Positions 46,456 through 56,053 of a stretch of 64,000 nt of DNA are shown here, piece by piece (position 1 is the first letter of the stretch; each line of letters opens with the position of its first letter). The notes below the pieces were generated by a model. The model had not been told where the DNA came from. It was given only the letters and a program-made list of their open reading frames with translations, and ran no database searches. The stretch is from positions 103,977,230 to 104,041,229 of the forward strand of contig CM022302.1 in the NCBI GenBank assembly GCA_011799875.1, written 5' to 3'. The stretch is from Thinopyrum elongatum. Lineage: Eukaryota; Streptophyta; Magnoliopsida; Poales; Poaceae. The position numbers were made by a program, and so were the translations under genes.

Positions 46456-46580
46456 TGACTATGATGATGATGAGTATGACTTGTTATTATGATAACGATG
46501 ATGAGTTATTAGATGAATATGATGATGATGAGTATGACTTTTTATTATGATAACGATGATGAGGTATTATTAATGATGAT
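46456..46580. repeat. GATGAT-rich tandem repeat
   Basis: Two units of about 63 bp, each with GATGATGATGAGTATGACTT and TTATTATGATAACGATGATG, in the 3' region of the double-B3 gene. Confidence 0.85.
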
Positions 46581-46744
46581 GATGCTTAGTTGTTATACGA
46601 GCATGATGAGTTATTATATATATCAGTGGGTGAAAAAGACTACTGTATATATATAATAACTCATGATGATCATAAAATCATATGATGAGACTACTGTATA
46701 AAAGCAGTACAAATACAGCGCCAATATGCTGCATAAAAAATACA

Positions 46745-46922
46745 GGAAAAGTTAGCAGTAGCGTGTTTACTAGGAACGCTACTACTAAGTAAACTTAGCA
46801 GTAGCGCGTGTCAGAGCGTGCTACTACTAAAAGTTAACTGTAGCACCTTTTCAGTAGCGCGCCCACCCATGCTACTGATAGACATATGACCCGCGCTACT
46901 ACTAGGCTTTTCCCTTGTAGTG
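46745..46922. repeat. CACTA A subterminal repeats and right terminus
   Basis: AGCAGTAGCGCG and CGCTACTACTA motifs in both orientations, then CCCTTGTAGTG. The complement CACTACAAGGG is the terminal repeat of A. Confidence 0.92.
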
Positions 46923-47177
46923 AGAATATGTACATGTTAACGGCGTATGTATAAGCCGTATACATCTAGATATTCAGGCGTGTGTGCTTATCTGTTTGTT
47001 AGTATCTTTTGTAATCTAGGATTCAGGTAGTTTGGCGATGCTTATCTCTTGTTATAGCTTTCGCGGAGATCAAGCTTGCAACTACCGAATCCTACCGTGT
47101 ACCTTATTATCTATATAAGCAACACGTATGCGTCCCTGATGAGATCATCAAACGCTTCCTCCACTCTCGTTCTTACA
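46923..47177 (+). repeat. Remainder of Copia 3' LTR split by CACTA A
   Basis: Begins AGAATATGTACATG and ends near TTCTTACA, with a TATA-like CTATATAAGC (47111-47120). With TGTTA at 13513 the full LTR is about 260 bp. It completes the Copia whose pol end is at 13132-13500. AATAG (47178) would be the target duplication. Confidence 0.78.
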
Positions 47178-48507
47178 AATAGATAGTTTGCATAACCATA
47201 CTAAAGATGTAAGAAAATGTTGTGATAATAAATAGTGGCACTGACTATGATAATTATTCCAGATTTGTAGCAAGTTGATACTTGCGCAAAGCAAGAGAAT
47301 TATTGCTCTAGCCTTCTTTCCCATCATCCTTCTTTCAAATCCTTTTCTTTTACCTTACAGGCTTAGACCCAGGTTTCTTCTTCACTTGTTTAACATCCAT
47401 TGACTTTTCTTTGCAGGTGATTCATCGGGTTCTTCGTCGCTCCAAGCATGACATTTCAGTCTCGTCAATTTCCACTCCCAATGATGCATCCTCAGAACCT
47501 GGACAACTAGTGTTGTCTTGATCATCATTTCTGTTGAGTATCATTGTTATTTAGAAAACGTAGGATAGCATAGGATTTATTCTACCTTGCCTTGTACTGC
47601 AAGATGACCATGTACTTCTATATATATGTCCACGAGGCTCAAACAATACAATCAACTATTTCACCAATCTCTCTCTCCCTTTTAACATGGTATCAGCCTA
47701 ACCGATCCAACCCTAGCCATCGCCCGCCACTTCCGCCCTGCGTGCCGCCTCCGGGACGGTCGGCCTCTATGACCGCCGCCGGGGGCCGCCCCGCCCGTAT
47801 CTAGGGTTCGTCCGCCGGTCGTCGTGACCGGCTACCCTAGAGAGTCTTTTTCCCAAGCCCTTGTTCCGGGTTTTTCTCTCTCCCGCCGATCATCTTGATC
47901 GACGTTTTTTTTGGTTTTCCGATCTAATATCGGTTTGCGTTGTCCGCCGCCTTTCGTCATCTACAATGCGTGTCTCCTTCATCGACATCTTCATCAACTC
48001 CTGCTGGATGGTGCCTCGAGCTTCATGCATGTCCGCCAGCGCGCTGGCCCGAGCGGACCTCGCGTCCTCGCTGCTTGAGGACCGAGCGCCCGGCCACGTC
48101 CACACCGCGTGGCATGGGCATCTCATGCACCTGCCTCATCAGGTGTATGGCTGCACGTCGGGCTCTGGCTGCTCGCATGCATGCTTGTATGGGTCCGTTC
48201 AATCGGCCTCTGCACAGCGTGTTCCACGCCCGGTTGCACGCGCATGTCTGGTCCGGTTGGCCAACCCACACCGCGAACACCTCCATCGCCAATCGAGCAG
48301 TTAGTCCGCTTCATCTGTGCCACGCGGCCGGTCACTTGCGCGTGTCTTAACAGATTCAGCGAAGATCAATGTTAAGTTTACATGCCTTTTCACCGATCGA
48401 GCAATGGGTTGCAGCTGACCGCAGCGTTGCCGCCTCATGGTTTCCCCAGGCTGCATCGACCTGCGTGCTGCCGCTGCATCGCCTCTTCGGGACGTAGTGC
48501 CGCGGCT

Positions 48508-48890
48508 CGCGGTCCATCGTCGCCTCGAGGCCGTCCGCTCCAGGCCGTCTTCGTGGCTGCACCGACCCTCACGCTACCCCTGCGTCGCCCATCGGGCCGT
48601 AGCGAGCATGGCACGCGGTCCTTGCCGCCGCCCCGTGGTTCTTCCTAGGCCGCCCCTTCAGGTCATAGTGCCCCGGCCCGCGGTCCATCGCCGCCTCGAG
48701 GCCGTTCGCTCCAGGGCGTCCCCGTGGCTGCACCAACCCTCGCGGTTCCGCTGCATCGCCCCATCGGGCCGTAGCGAGCATGGCACGCGGTTCGTGCCGC
48801 CGCCCTGAGGTCATCCCCGCTGTCGCCCCGACCGGCGCGCGACTGCTACGTCGCCCCTTCAGGCCGTAGCGCCGCAACACGCGGTCCACT
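48508..48890. repeat. GC-rich tandem repeat inside element G
   Basis: Units starting near CGCGGTCCATCG(T/C)CGCCTC at 48508 and 48679 (171 bp apart), with a third, shorter match at about 48880. They contain ATCGGGCCGTAGCGAGCATG. They account for the overlapping spurious frames in this stretch. Confidence 0.82.
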
Positions 48891-49283
48891 TCGCCGTCCA
48901 CGCGTGTCGACTCCTGTGTGGTATGCACCGCGCCGTCTTCCTAGGCGCGGGAACGCCGCCATCCGCGCCGGTCTTTGTCACGCTGCCGGGTTCTTCCTCG
49001 CCTACTTTGAGCATCGCCGCCGCGCTCCAAGCCACCGCCGCCGCCGCCTGTTCAGGACGCCACCGCCGCTCTTCTTCTCGATCCACAGCGACTACCTCGA
49101 CACTGGCCAACCCGACTCGACATCGACCATGGCGTCCCTCGCACAGCTACCTCGACCATGGCTACACCACCTACGCTCTCGGATACTTCGACAAACGGCA
49201 TAAAGGGCTACCGCTTGCTTGAGCAACCTCATCGGTTTCCACTCCAGCCACGACTTCCGCGATGCATCGACCATTACGACTGT

Positions 49284-49316
<33 letters not shown>
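49284..49316. repeat. 33-base poly(G) run
   Basis: Thirty-three consecutive G in the interior of element G, 72 bp before its 3' LTR. Its exact length may be unreliable in assembly. Confidence 0.9.
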
Positions 49317-49317
<1 letters not shown>

Positions 49318-49633
49318 GTCCGTCGGCTTACCTTCGGATTCTTCTCCAGTCTCACCGTCTGCGTCGCTACCATTGTGACTACGGGGGATGTTGAGTATCA
49401 TTGTTATTTAGGAAACATAGGATAGTGTAGGATTTATTCTACCTAGCCTTGTACTCCAAGATGACCATGTACTCCTATATATACGCCCACGAGGCTCAAG
49501 CAATACAATCAACTATTCCACCAATCTCTCTCCCCCTTCTAACAATTCCTTTCTCAGATTCAAGTGCTTGCTTCCATCTCTCACTCCTATTCTGATTATA
49601 AAACCAAGCATCCGAATTCTGGTACTTCATACA

Positions 49634-50377
49634 ACTGTACAAGAGTTACAAGGACTGTCATGAGACACCACTGTTTTGATCATTGGATAGTACCAATCTG
49701 TTCTTGCAAAATATAGGTGAAATTTACCATGATATGCTATTGTCAACTATAGGCAGATTATCCAGTCAATATATCAAAAAGATCAGGGGTCTACTATTCA
49801 TGTTCCCTTTTCAGGAAGTTCATTTTTCTTGTCCAGAAAAGTAGATATAACTATGAAGTACGGAAAGAGTAGGGGAGAAATAGAAATGGCAGGGATAGAG
49901 AGGTAGAATGGAAATGGAGAAAGGAGAGGCAAGAAAAAAAGTGTTCGGACACAGTACAACAGAATAAGCTAATAAACATGTCACTTGTTGCGTATTACAA
50001 AATTTCGAGTGCTCATATTCTAGTAGATGAAAATGTATTACTCCTTAAACACAGTTTCCAAAAAAATTGACAAGGTGGTATGAGCGTATCATCTCAAGGG
50101 ATAGCAACATCAGCTTCACAGCGAAGTTGGAAATGTTCCTAGCGTCCAAAAGGAAGATAGCAAACACACACTGCGAGGAGTTAGTTTGTGGCAATGTCCA
50201 GTTAGTAATTTCTACACACATGAAGGTATTAGAAATGAATGAAAACAATACAAAAAAAGTAAGCACAAGTTCTCAGTGTTCTGATCGGTGGCTCCAGACT
50301 CTGGTGGTGGGTGGTGGTCCAGATGGGCGCTGGCTCTCGTCTGCCGTTTCAACGGGAGGGCTTCCGTTGGCTGCTCA
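49634..50377. other. Low-copy-looking DNA, possible introns/exons of the host-like gene
   Basis: No transposon signature is seen between element G and the Harbinger terminus. On the minus strand, 50219-50100 has an acceptor-like CATGTGTGTAG followed by an open stretch (LLTGHCHKLTPRSVCLLSSF) that could be an upstream exon of the gene at 47362-49633. This is weak. From 50280 the sequence becomes GC-rich and may belong with the repeat tract resumed at 62105. Confidence 0.35.
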
Positions 50378-50392
50378 GAGCATCTCCACTCG

Positions 50393-50412
50393 CCCCCCCC
50401 CCCCCCCCCCCA
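50393..50412. repeat. 20-base poly(C) run
   Basis: Homopolymer immediately inside the left terminal repeat of element H. Confidence 0.9.
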
Positions 50413-50608
50413 ACATGCCCCCCAGGGCTCTTTTTTTAGCATCGGCGCCGAAAAATCGGCCCAGTCGCGTCCCCAGGATCTTGTTTATCGCCGGTTTGGG
50501 CCGAAATAATGGCCGGCGAACCCGAGCCGAACCCAAGCCCCCGGGGGCCGCCTGGGGGTGTCGGCCGAAGCAAAAAGGTGCGTGGGTCCGCTCTGTCGGC
50601 GAGAGACA

Positions 50609-52175
50609 TGCTACATCTTGAGCTTGCGTTGGTTTTTCCCTTGAAGAGGAAAGGGTGATGTAGCAAAGTAGAGATAAGTAATTCCCTCAGTTAGAGAACC
50701 AAGGTATCAATCTAGTAGGAGGTACAAGTAAGTCTCCAATCTATGCACCTGCACAAACAATCAAACACTTGCACCCAACGCGATAAAGGGGTTGTCAATC
50801 CCTTCATGATCAATTGCAAAGGTGAGAGCTGATAGAGATAGGTATATAAGATTGCCAAAACGTAAATCAAAATAAAAGTAAATAAATTGCAGCAAGGTAT
50901 TTTTGGTATTTTTGATATATAGATCTGAAAATATATGATGAAAAATAGACCCGGGGGCCATAGGTTTCACAAGATGCTTCTCTCATGAAGGCAAATAGTA
51001 TGGTGGGTGAACAAATTACTGTCGAGCAATTGATAGAAAAGCGCAAAGTTATGACGATATCCAAGGCAATGATTATGCATATAGGCATCACGTCTGTGTC
51101 AAGTAGACCGAAACGATTCTGCATCTACTACTATTACTCCATACATCGACCGCTATCCAGCATGCATCCAGAATGGAGTAACGCCTTAAGTAAGATGACA
51201 TGATGTAGAGGGATAAACTCAAGCAATATGATGAAAACCCCATCTTTTTATCCTGGATGGGAACAATACAATACGTGCCTCGCTACCCCTACTATGTCAC
51301 TGGGTGAGGACACCGCAGGATTGAACCCAAAACTAAGCACCTCTCCCATTGCAAGAAATACCAATCTAGTTGGCCAAACCAAACCGATAATTCGAAGAGA
51401 AATACAAAGATATCAAATCATGCATATAAGAATTCAGAGGAGATTCAAATAATATTCGTAGATAATCTGATCATAAATCCACAATTCATCGGATCTCGAC
51501 AAACACACCGCAAAAGAATATTACATCGGATAGAACTCCAAGAACATCAAGGAGAATATGGTATTGAAGATAAAAGAGAGATAAGAAGCCATCTAGCTAC
51601 TAGCTATGGACCCGTAGGTCTTAGGTAAACTACTCACGCTTCATCGGAAGGGCAATAGGGTCGATGTAGATGCCCTTCGTGATTGAATCCCCCTCCAGCA
51701 GATCGCCGAAAAAGGCTCCAAGATGGGATCTCACGGGAACAGAAGGTTGTGGCGGCAGAAAAGTATTTTCGTGGCTCTTTCTGAGGGTTTGGGAATATAT
51801 CTGAATTTACAGGATGAAGAGGGAGGTCGGTGGACTCCCGAGGGGGCCACAAGCTAGGGGGCACCCCCCCTAGGGCGCGTCCCTATGGCTTTGTCGTCGC
51901 CTCGTGGGTCTTCTGACTTCAATTCCAAGTCTCGTAGGTGTCTTCTGGTCCAAGAAAAATCATCGTAAAATTTTATTCCGTTTGGACTCCGTTTGATATT
52001 CCTTTTCTGCGAAACTCAAAAACAAGGAAAAAACAGAAACTGGCACTGGGCTCTAGGTTAATAGGTTAGTCCCAAAAATAATATAAATAGCATATTAATG
52101 CATATAAAACATCCAAAGCAGATAATATAATAGCATGGAACAATAAAAAATTATAGATACGTTGGAGACGTATCA
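50609..52175 (-). repeat. 3' LTR of element I
   Basis: 1567 bp, near-identical to the right LTR. It differs mainly by small indels, such as a short GTATTTTTGATAT repeat. Confidence 0.93.
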
Positions 52176-54365
52176 AGCATCCCCAAGCTTAATTCCTGCT
52201 CGTCCTCGAGTAGGTAAATGATAAAAACAGAATTTTTGATGTGGAATGCTACCTAACATATTTATCCTTGTAATTTTCTTTATTGTGGCATGAATGTTCA
52301 GATCCATAAGATTCAAAACAAAAGTTTAATATTGACATAAAAACAATAATACTTCAAGCATACTAATAAAGCAATCATGTCTTCTCAAAATAACATGGCC
52401 AAAGAAAGTTATCCCTACAAAATCATATAGTCTGGCTATGCTCCATCTTCATCACACAAAGTATTAAATCATGCACAACCCCGATGACAAGCCAAGCAAT
52501 TGTTTCATACTTTTGATATTCTCAAACTTTTTCAACTTTCACGCAATACATGAGCGTGAGCCATGGATATAGCACTATAGGTGAAATAGAATATGGTGGT
52601 TGTGGAGAAGACAAAAAGAAGGAGATAGTCTCACATCAACTAGGCGTATCAACGGGCTATGGAGATGCCCATCAATAGATATCAATGTGAGTGAGTAGGG
52701 ATTGCCATGCAACGGATGCACTATAGCTATAAGTGTATGAAAGCTCAAAAAGAAACTAAGTGGGTGTGCATCCAACTCGCTTGCTCACGAAGACCTAGGG
52801 CACTTTGAGGAAGCCCATCTTTGGAATATACAAGCTAAGTTCTATAATGAAAATTTCCCACTAGTATATGAAAGTGACAAAATAGGAGACTCTCTATCAT
52901 GAAGATCATGGTGCTACTTTGAAGCATAAGTGTGGAAAAAGGATCGTAGCATTGCCCATTCTCTCTTTTCTCTCATTTTTTTTATTTTGGGCTCTTTGGC
53001 CTCTCTTTTTTCTCATTTTTTTTCTTTTCTCCTTTTTTTTATTTTTCGTCTGGAGTCTCATCCCGACTTGTGGGGGAATCATAGTCTCCATCATCCTTTC
53101 CTCACATGGGATAATGCTCTAATAATGATGATCATCACACTTTTATTTACTTACAACTCAAGAATTACAACTCCATACTTAGAACAAAAATATGACTCTA
53201 TATGAATGCCTCCGGTGGTGTACCGGGATGTGCAATAATCAAGAGAGACATGTATAAAAAATATGAATGGTGGCTTTGCCACAAATACGATGTCAACTAC
53301 ATGATCATTCAGAGCAATATGACAATGATGAAGCGTGTCATAATAAACGGAATGGTGGAAGTTGCATGGCAATATATCTCGGAATGGCTATGGAAATGCC
53401 ATAATAGGTAGGTATGGTGGATGTTTTGAGGAAGGTATAGGGTGGGTGTAGTGCACCGGTGAAAGTTGCGCGGTACTAGAGGCTAGCAATGGTGGAAGGG
53501 TGAGAGTGCATATAATCCATGGACTCAACATTAGTCATAAAGAACTCATATACTTATTGCAAAAGTCTATTAGCTATCAAAACAAAGTACTACACGCATG
53601 CTCCTAGGGGGATAGATTGGTAGGAAAATACCATCGCTCGTCCCCGACCGCCACTCATAAGGAAGACAATCAATAAATAAATTATGCTCCGACTTCATCA
53701 CATAACGGTTCACCCTACGTGCATGCTACGGGAATCACAAACTTTAACACAAGTATTTCTACCAATCCACAATTACTCACTAGCATGACTCTAATATCAC
53801 CATCTTTATATCTCAAAACAATCATAAGGAATCAAACTTCACATAGTATTCAATGCACTTTATATGAAAGTTTTTATTATATCCCTCTTGGATGCCCATC
53901 ATATTAGGACTAAATTCATAATCTAAGCAAATTACCATGCTGTTTTAGATACTCTCAAAATAATATTAGTGAAGAAAGAGAGTTCAACAATTTCTATAAA
54001 ATAAAGCTACCACCGTGCTCTAAAAAGATATAAGTGAAGCACTAGAGCAAAATTGCCTAGCTCAAAAGATATAAGAGAAGCACATAGAGTATTCTAATAA
54101 ATCATGATTCATGTGTGTCCCTATCAAAAGATGTATACAGCAAGGATGAGTGTGGAAAACTAAAAATCAAAGACTCATATCATACAAGACGCTCCAAGCA
54201 AAACACATATCATGTGGTGAATAAAAATATAGCCTCAAGTAAATTTACCGATAGACGAAGACGAAAGAGGGGATGCCTTCCGGGGCATCCCCAAGCTTAG
54301 GCTCTTGGTTGTCCTTGAATATTACCTTGGAGTGCCTTGGTCATTCCCAAGCTTAGGCTCTTGCC
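52176..54365 (-). repeat. 3' internal region of element I, shared with D
   Basis: Same block order as 25078-27300, including GCATCCCCAAGCTTAATTCC, the TTTTT-rich tract (52970-53045) and CCTTCCGGGGCATCCCCAAG near 54275. Non-coding. Confidence 0.82.
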
Positions 54366-55011
54366 ACTCCTTATTCCATAGTCCATCAAATCTTTACCCA
54401 AAACTTGAAAACTTCACAACACAAAACTCAACAGAAAACTCATGAGATCCGTTAGTATAAGAAAATAAATAATTACTTTTTGGTACTGTTGTGAACTCAT
54501 TATTTATTTATATTGGTGTAATATCTACTGTATTCCAACTTCTCCATGGTTCATACCCCCCGATACTAGCCATAGATTCATCAAAATAAGCAAACAACAC
54601 ATAGAAAATAGAATCTGTCAAAAACAGAACAGTCTGCGAAGATCTGAATTGTTCTAATACTTATATAACTCCAAAACTTCTGAAAAGTTAGGAAAACAGA
54701 GTAAATTTGTATATAAATCTTGTGTAAAAAATTCAAGGTTTTTCAACTCTCCAGTGAATCTAAACAATTCTGTGACTGGATGCAAAAGTTTCTGTTTTTC
54801 AGAAAGATCAAATCAACTATCACCGTAAGCCATCCCAAAGTCTTACTTGGCACAAACACTAATTAAAACACCAAAACACAATTACTACATAGGTAATAAT
54901 GTGTATTTTATTCAATAACAGAAGCAAAACAAAAAACACAAAAATAAAATTGGGTTGCCTCCCAACAAGCGCTACTGTTTAACGCCCCTAGCTAGGCATA
55001 TTGCAATAGAT

Positions 55012-55899
55012 CTAGGTACTGTAATAGAAGTGAGGGAGATCGTCCATGCTCATCTCATATTCCCTCCTCTCAGCAGCAAGCTTTCTTTGTGGCAAACAAA
55101 AATAATCAAAAGGGCTAAATTTGATAGGGTACGGATCTATAAGATCAAGTTTGGGAGGAATTGGTTCCTCCTTTGGCCCTTTGTAATTGATAATCATTTC
55201 TTCATTGTAAACGTTCCTTTGATTAAAAGCCCTAAGTTTATCCTTAAGCACAAACCCTAATCCATTTCTTTGTATAGAAAGATTATTGTTGAGCTCAGAA
55301 ATTTTATCAATCAAAACATCGGTAGGAACTTTCTTTCTTAGGTTTTCATTGTAAGCAGCATAATCCAGAGATTGCAATCTCCTGGTTTCTTCTTGATTAA
55401 AAAGGATCTCTTCTATAGGGGGACAACCACCATTAATATTACAATGAGCAAATATTTCGCCGGCCTCTTTCATGATAAACCTAAACTCATGAGCTAGAAA
55501 TATAGTGGTGACACGCTTAACAGAAGGATCATGAATATTGGAAAATGCTAGTAAAAGCCTTTGTATGCATGGATGCATGTGAACAAATTGTCTTTCCAAT
55601 TCAACTATAAGCAAAGATATCGCATCCGCAAGACTAATTGTTTTATTCAGAATTGACCACCCAAGCATAGGCAAAGTACCGGCACAAGTAAAGAAATCTT
55701 GAATAACCCCTTTTCCAATAATGTTACCACCACCTACACGGAGTTTCTTAGTATGAATAATAGTGGGTTCTTCTCCATGAGGATCATTGTTGGCAACATC
55801 ATTAAAACTTCCATCAAGATTATTGCTATCTTTTTCAGCGATAAACTCTCTAGATTCAGGCATGGTGGCAACAAACCAATCTAGCAAACGAGCAACCAA
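55012..55899 (-). CDS. Gag-position ORF of element I
   Basis: 295 residues with Met at 55899; the more likely start is MPESREFIAEKDSNN, 12 codons in. It includes GGGNIIGKGVIQDFFTCAGT, SLLIVELERQFVHMHPCIQR and PIKFSPFDYFCLPQRKLAAE, ending HFYYST. No zinc knuckle or enzyme motif is present. It lies next to the primer-binding site, where gag belongs, and is intact here, unlike the ORF of element D. Role in packaging is inferred from position only. Confidence 0.7.
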   Translation of the reverse strand: MVARLLDWFVATMPESREFIAEKDSNNLDGSFNDVANNDPHGEEPTIIHTKKLRVGGGNIIGKGVIQDFFTCAGTLPMLGWSILNKTISLADAISLLIVELERQFVHMHPCIQRLLLAFSNIHDPSVKRVTTIFLAHEFRFIMKEAGEIFAHCNINGGCPPIEEILFNQEETRRLQSLDYAAYNENLRKKVPTDVLIDKISELNNNLSIQRNGLGFVLKDKLRAFNQRNVYNEEMIINYKGPKEEPIPPKLDLIDPYPIKFSPFDYFCLPQRKLAAERREYEMSMDDLPHFYYST

Positions 55900-56053
55900 A
55901 AAGCAAACGAAAAGACGAACGGAAGAAAGGCAAATCTTTTTGTATTTTTCTGAAATTTGTTTTAGAAGTGGGGGAGAGGAAAACGAGAGGCAAATGGTGA
56001 ATAATGTAATGCAAGAGATGAGAGTTTATAATGGGTACTTGGTAGGCTTGATG

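Larger units (their letters stand above)
13518..46922 (+). mobile_element. CACTA element A, B3-gene carrier, host of element B
   Basis: The right end reads CACTACAAGGGAAAAG on the minus strand (46922 inward). The left end reads CTACTAGGGAAAA at 13518, missing its first two bases. Comparing flanks (TGTTA left, AGAATATG right) suggests that GACA, spanning the AGA target duplication and the terminal CA, was deleted. Both ends carry GTAGTAGCGCG-type subterminal repeats. Its leader is split by element B, with GCT duplicated. Without B it is about 3.4 kb: 5' leader with intron, a four-exon double-B3 gene, 3' end. No transposase is seen, so it is non-autonomous. Confidence 0.88.
47532..49544 (+). 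mobile_element. Small non-autonomous Copia-like LTR element G
   Basis: Two 156-bp LTRs (47532-47687, 49389-49544), TGTTGAGTATCATTGTTATT to AACA. A primer-binding site TGGTATCAGCCTAA (47688-47701) and a polypurine tract ACGGGGGA (49381-49388) are present. Target duplication ATTTC on the left, with one base lost on the right (ATTCC). The 1.7-kb interior is very GC-rich with no credible ORF. Size and lack of coding place it near TRIM-type or other non-autonomous elements. Confidence 0.92.
47362..49633 (-). pseudogene. Host-like gene exon, interrupted by small LTR element
   Basis: A minus-strand exon starts after an acceptor CTTGTACAG at 49634 (exon 49633-49546) and resumes at 47531. Its frame reads CMKYQNSDAWFYNQNRSERW, QALESEKGNDDQDN, SCPGSEDASLGVEIDETEMS, CLERRRTR, then TGA at 47422-47424. 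The same frame continues with SMDVKQVKKKPGSKPVR to a GT donor near 47362. A 2-kb LTR element sits in the middle. The composition is that of an ordinary soluble or nuclear plant protein, not a transposon. I do not recognise the family. The frame across the insertion requires one base lost from the right target duplication. Confidence 0.5.

Noticed and set aside
47861..49222. Many overlapping ORFs inside element G
   Set aside because: They come from a GC-rich tandem repeat and a poly(G) run; no frame is preferred and the element has no coding features.
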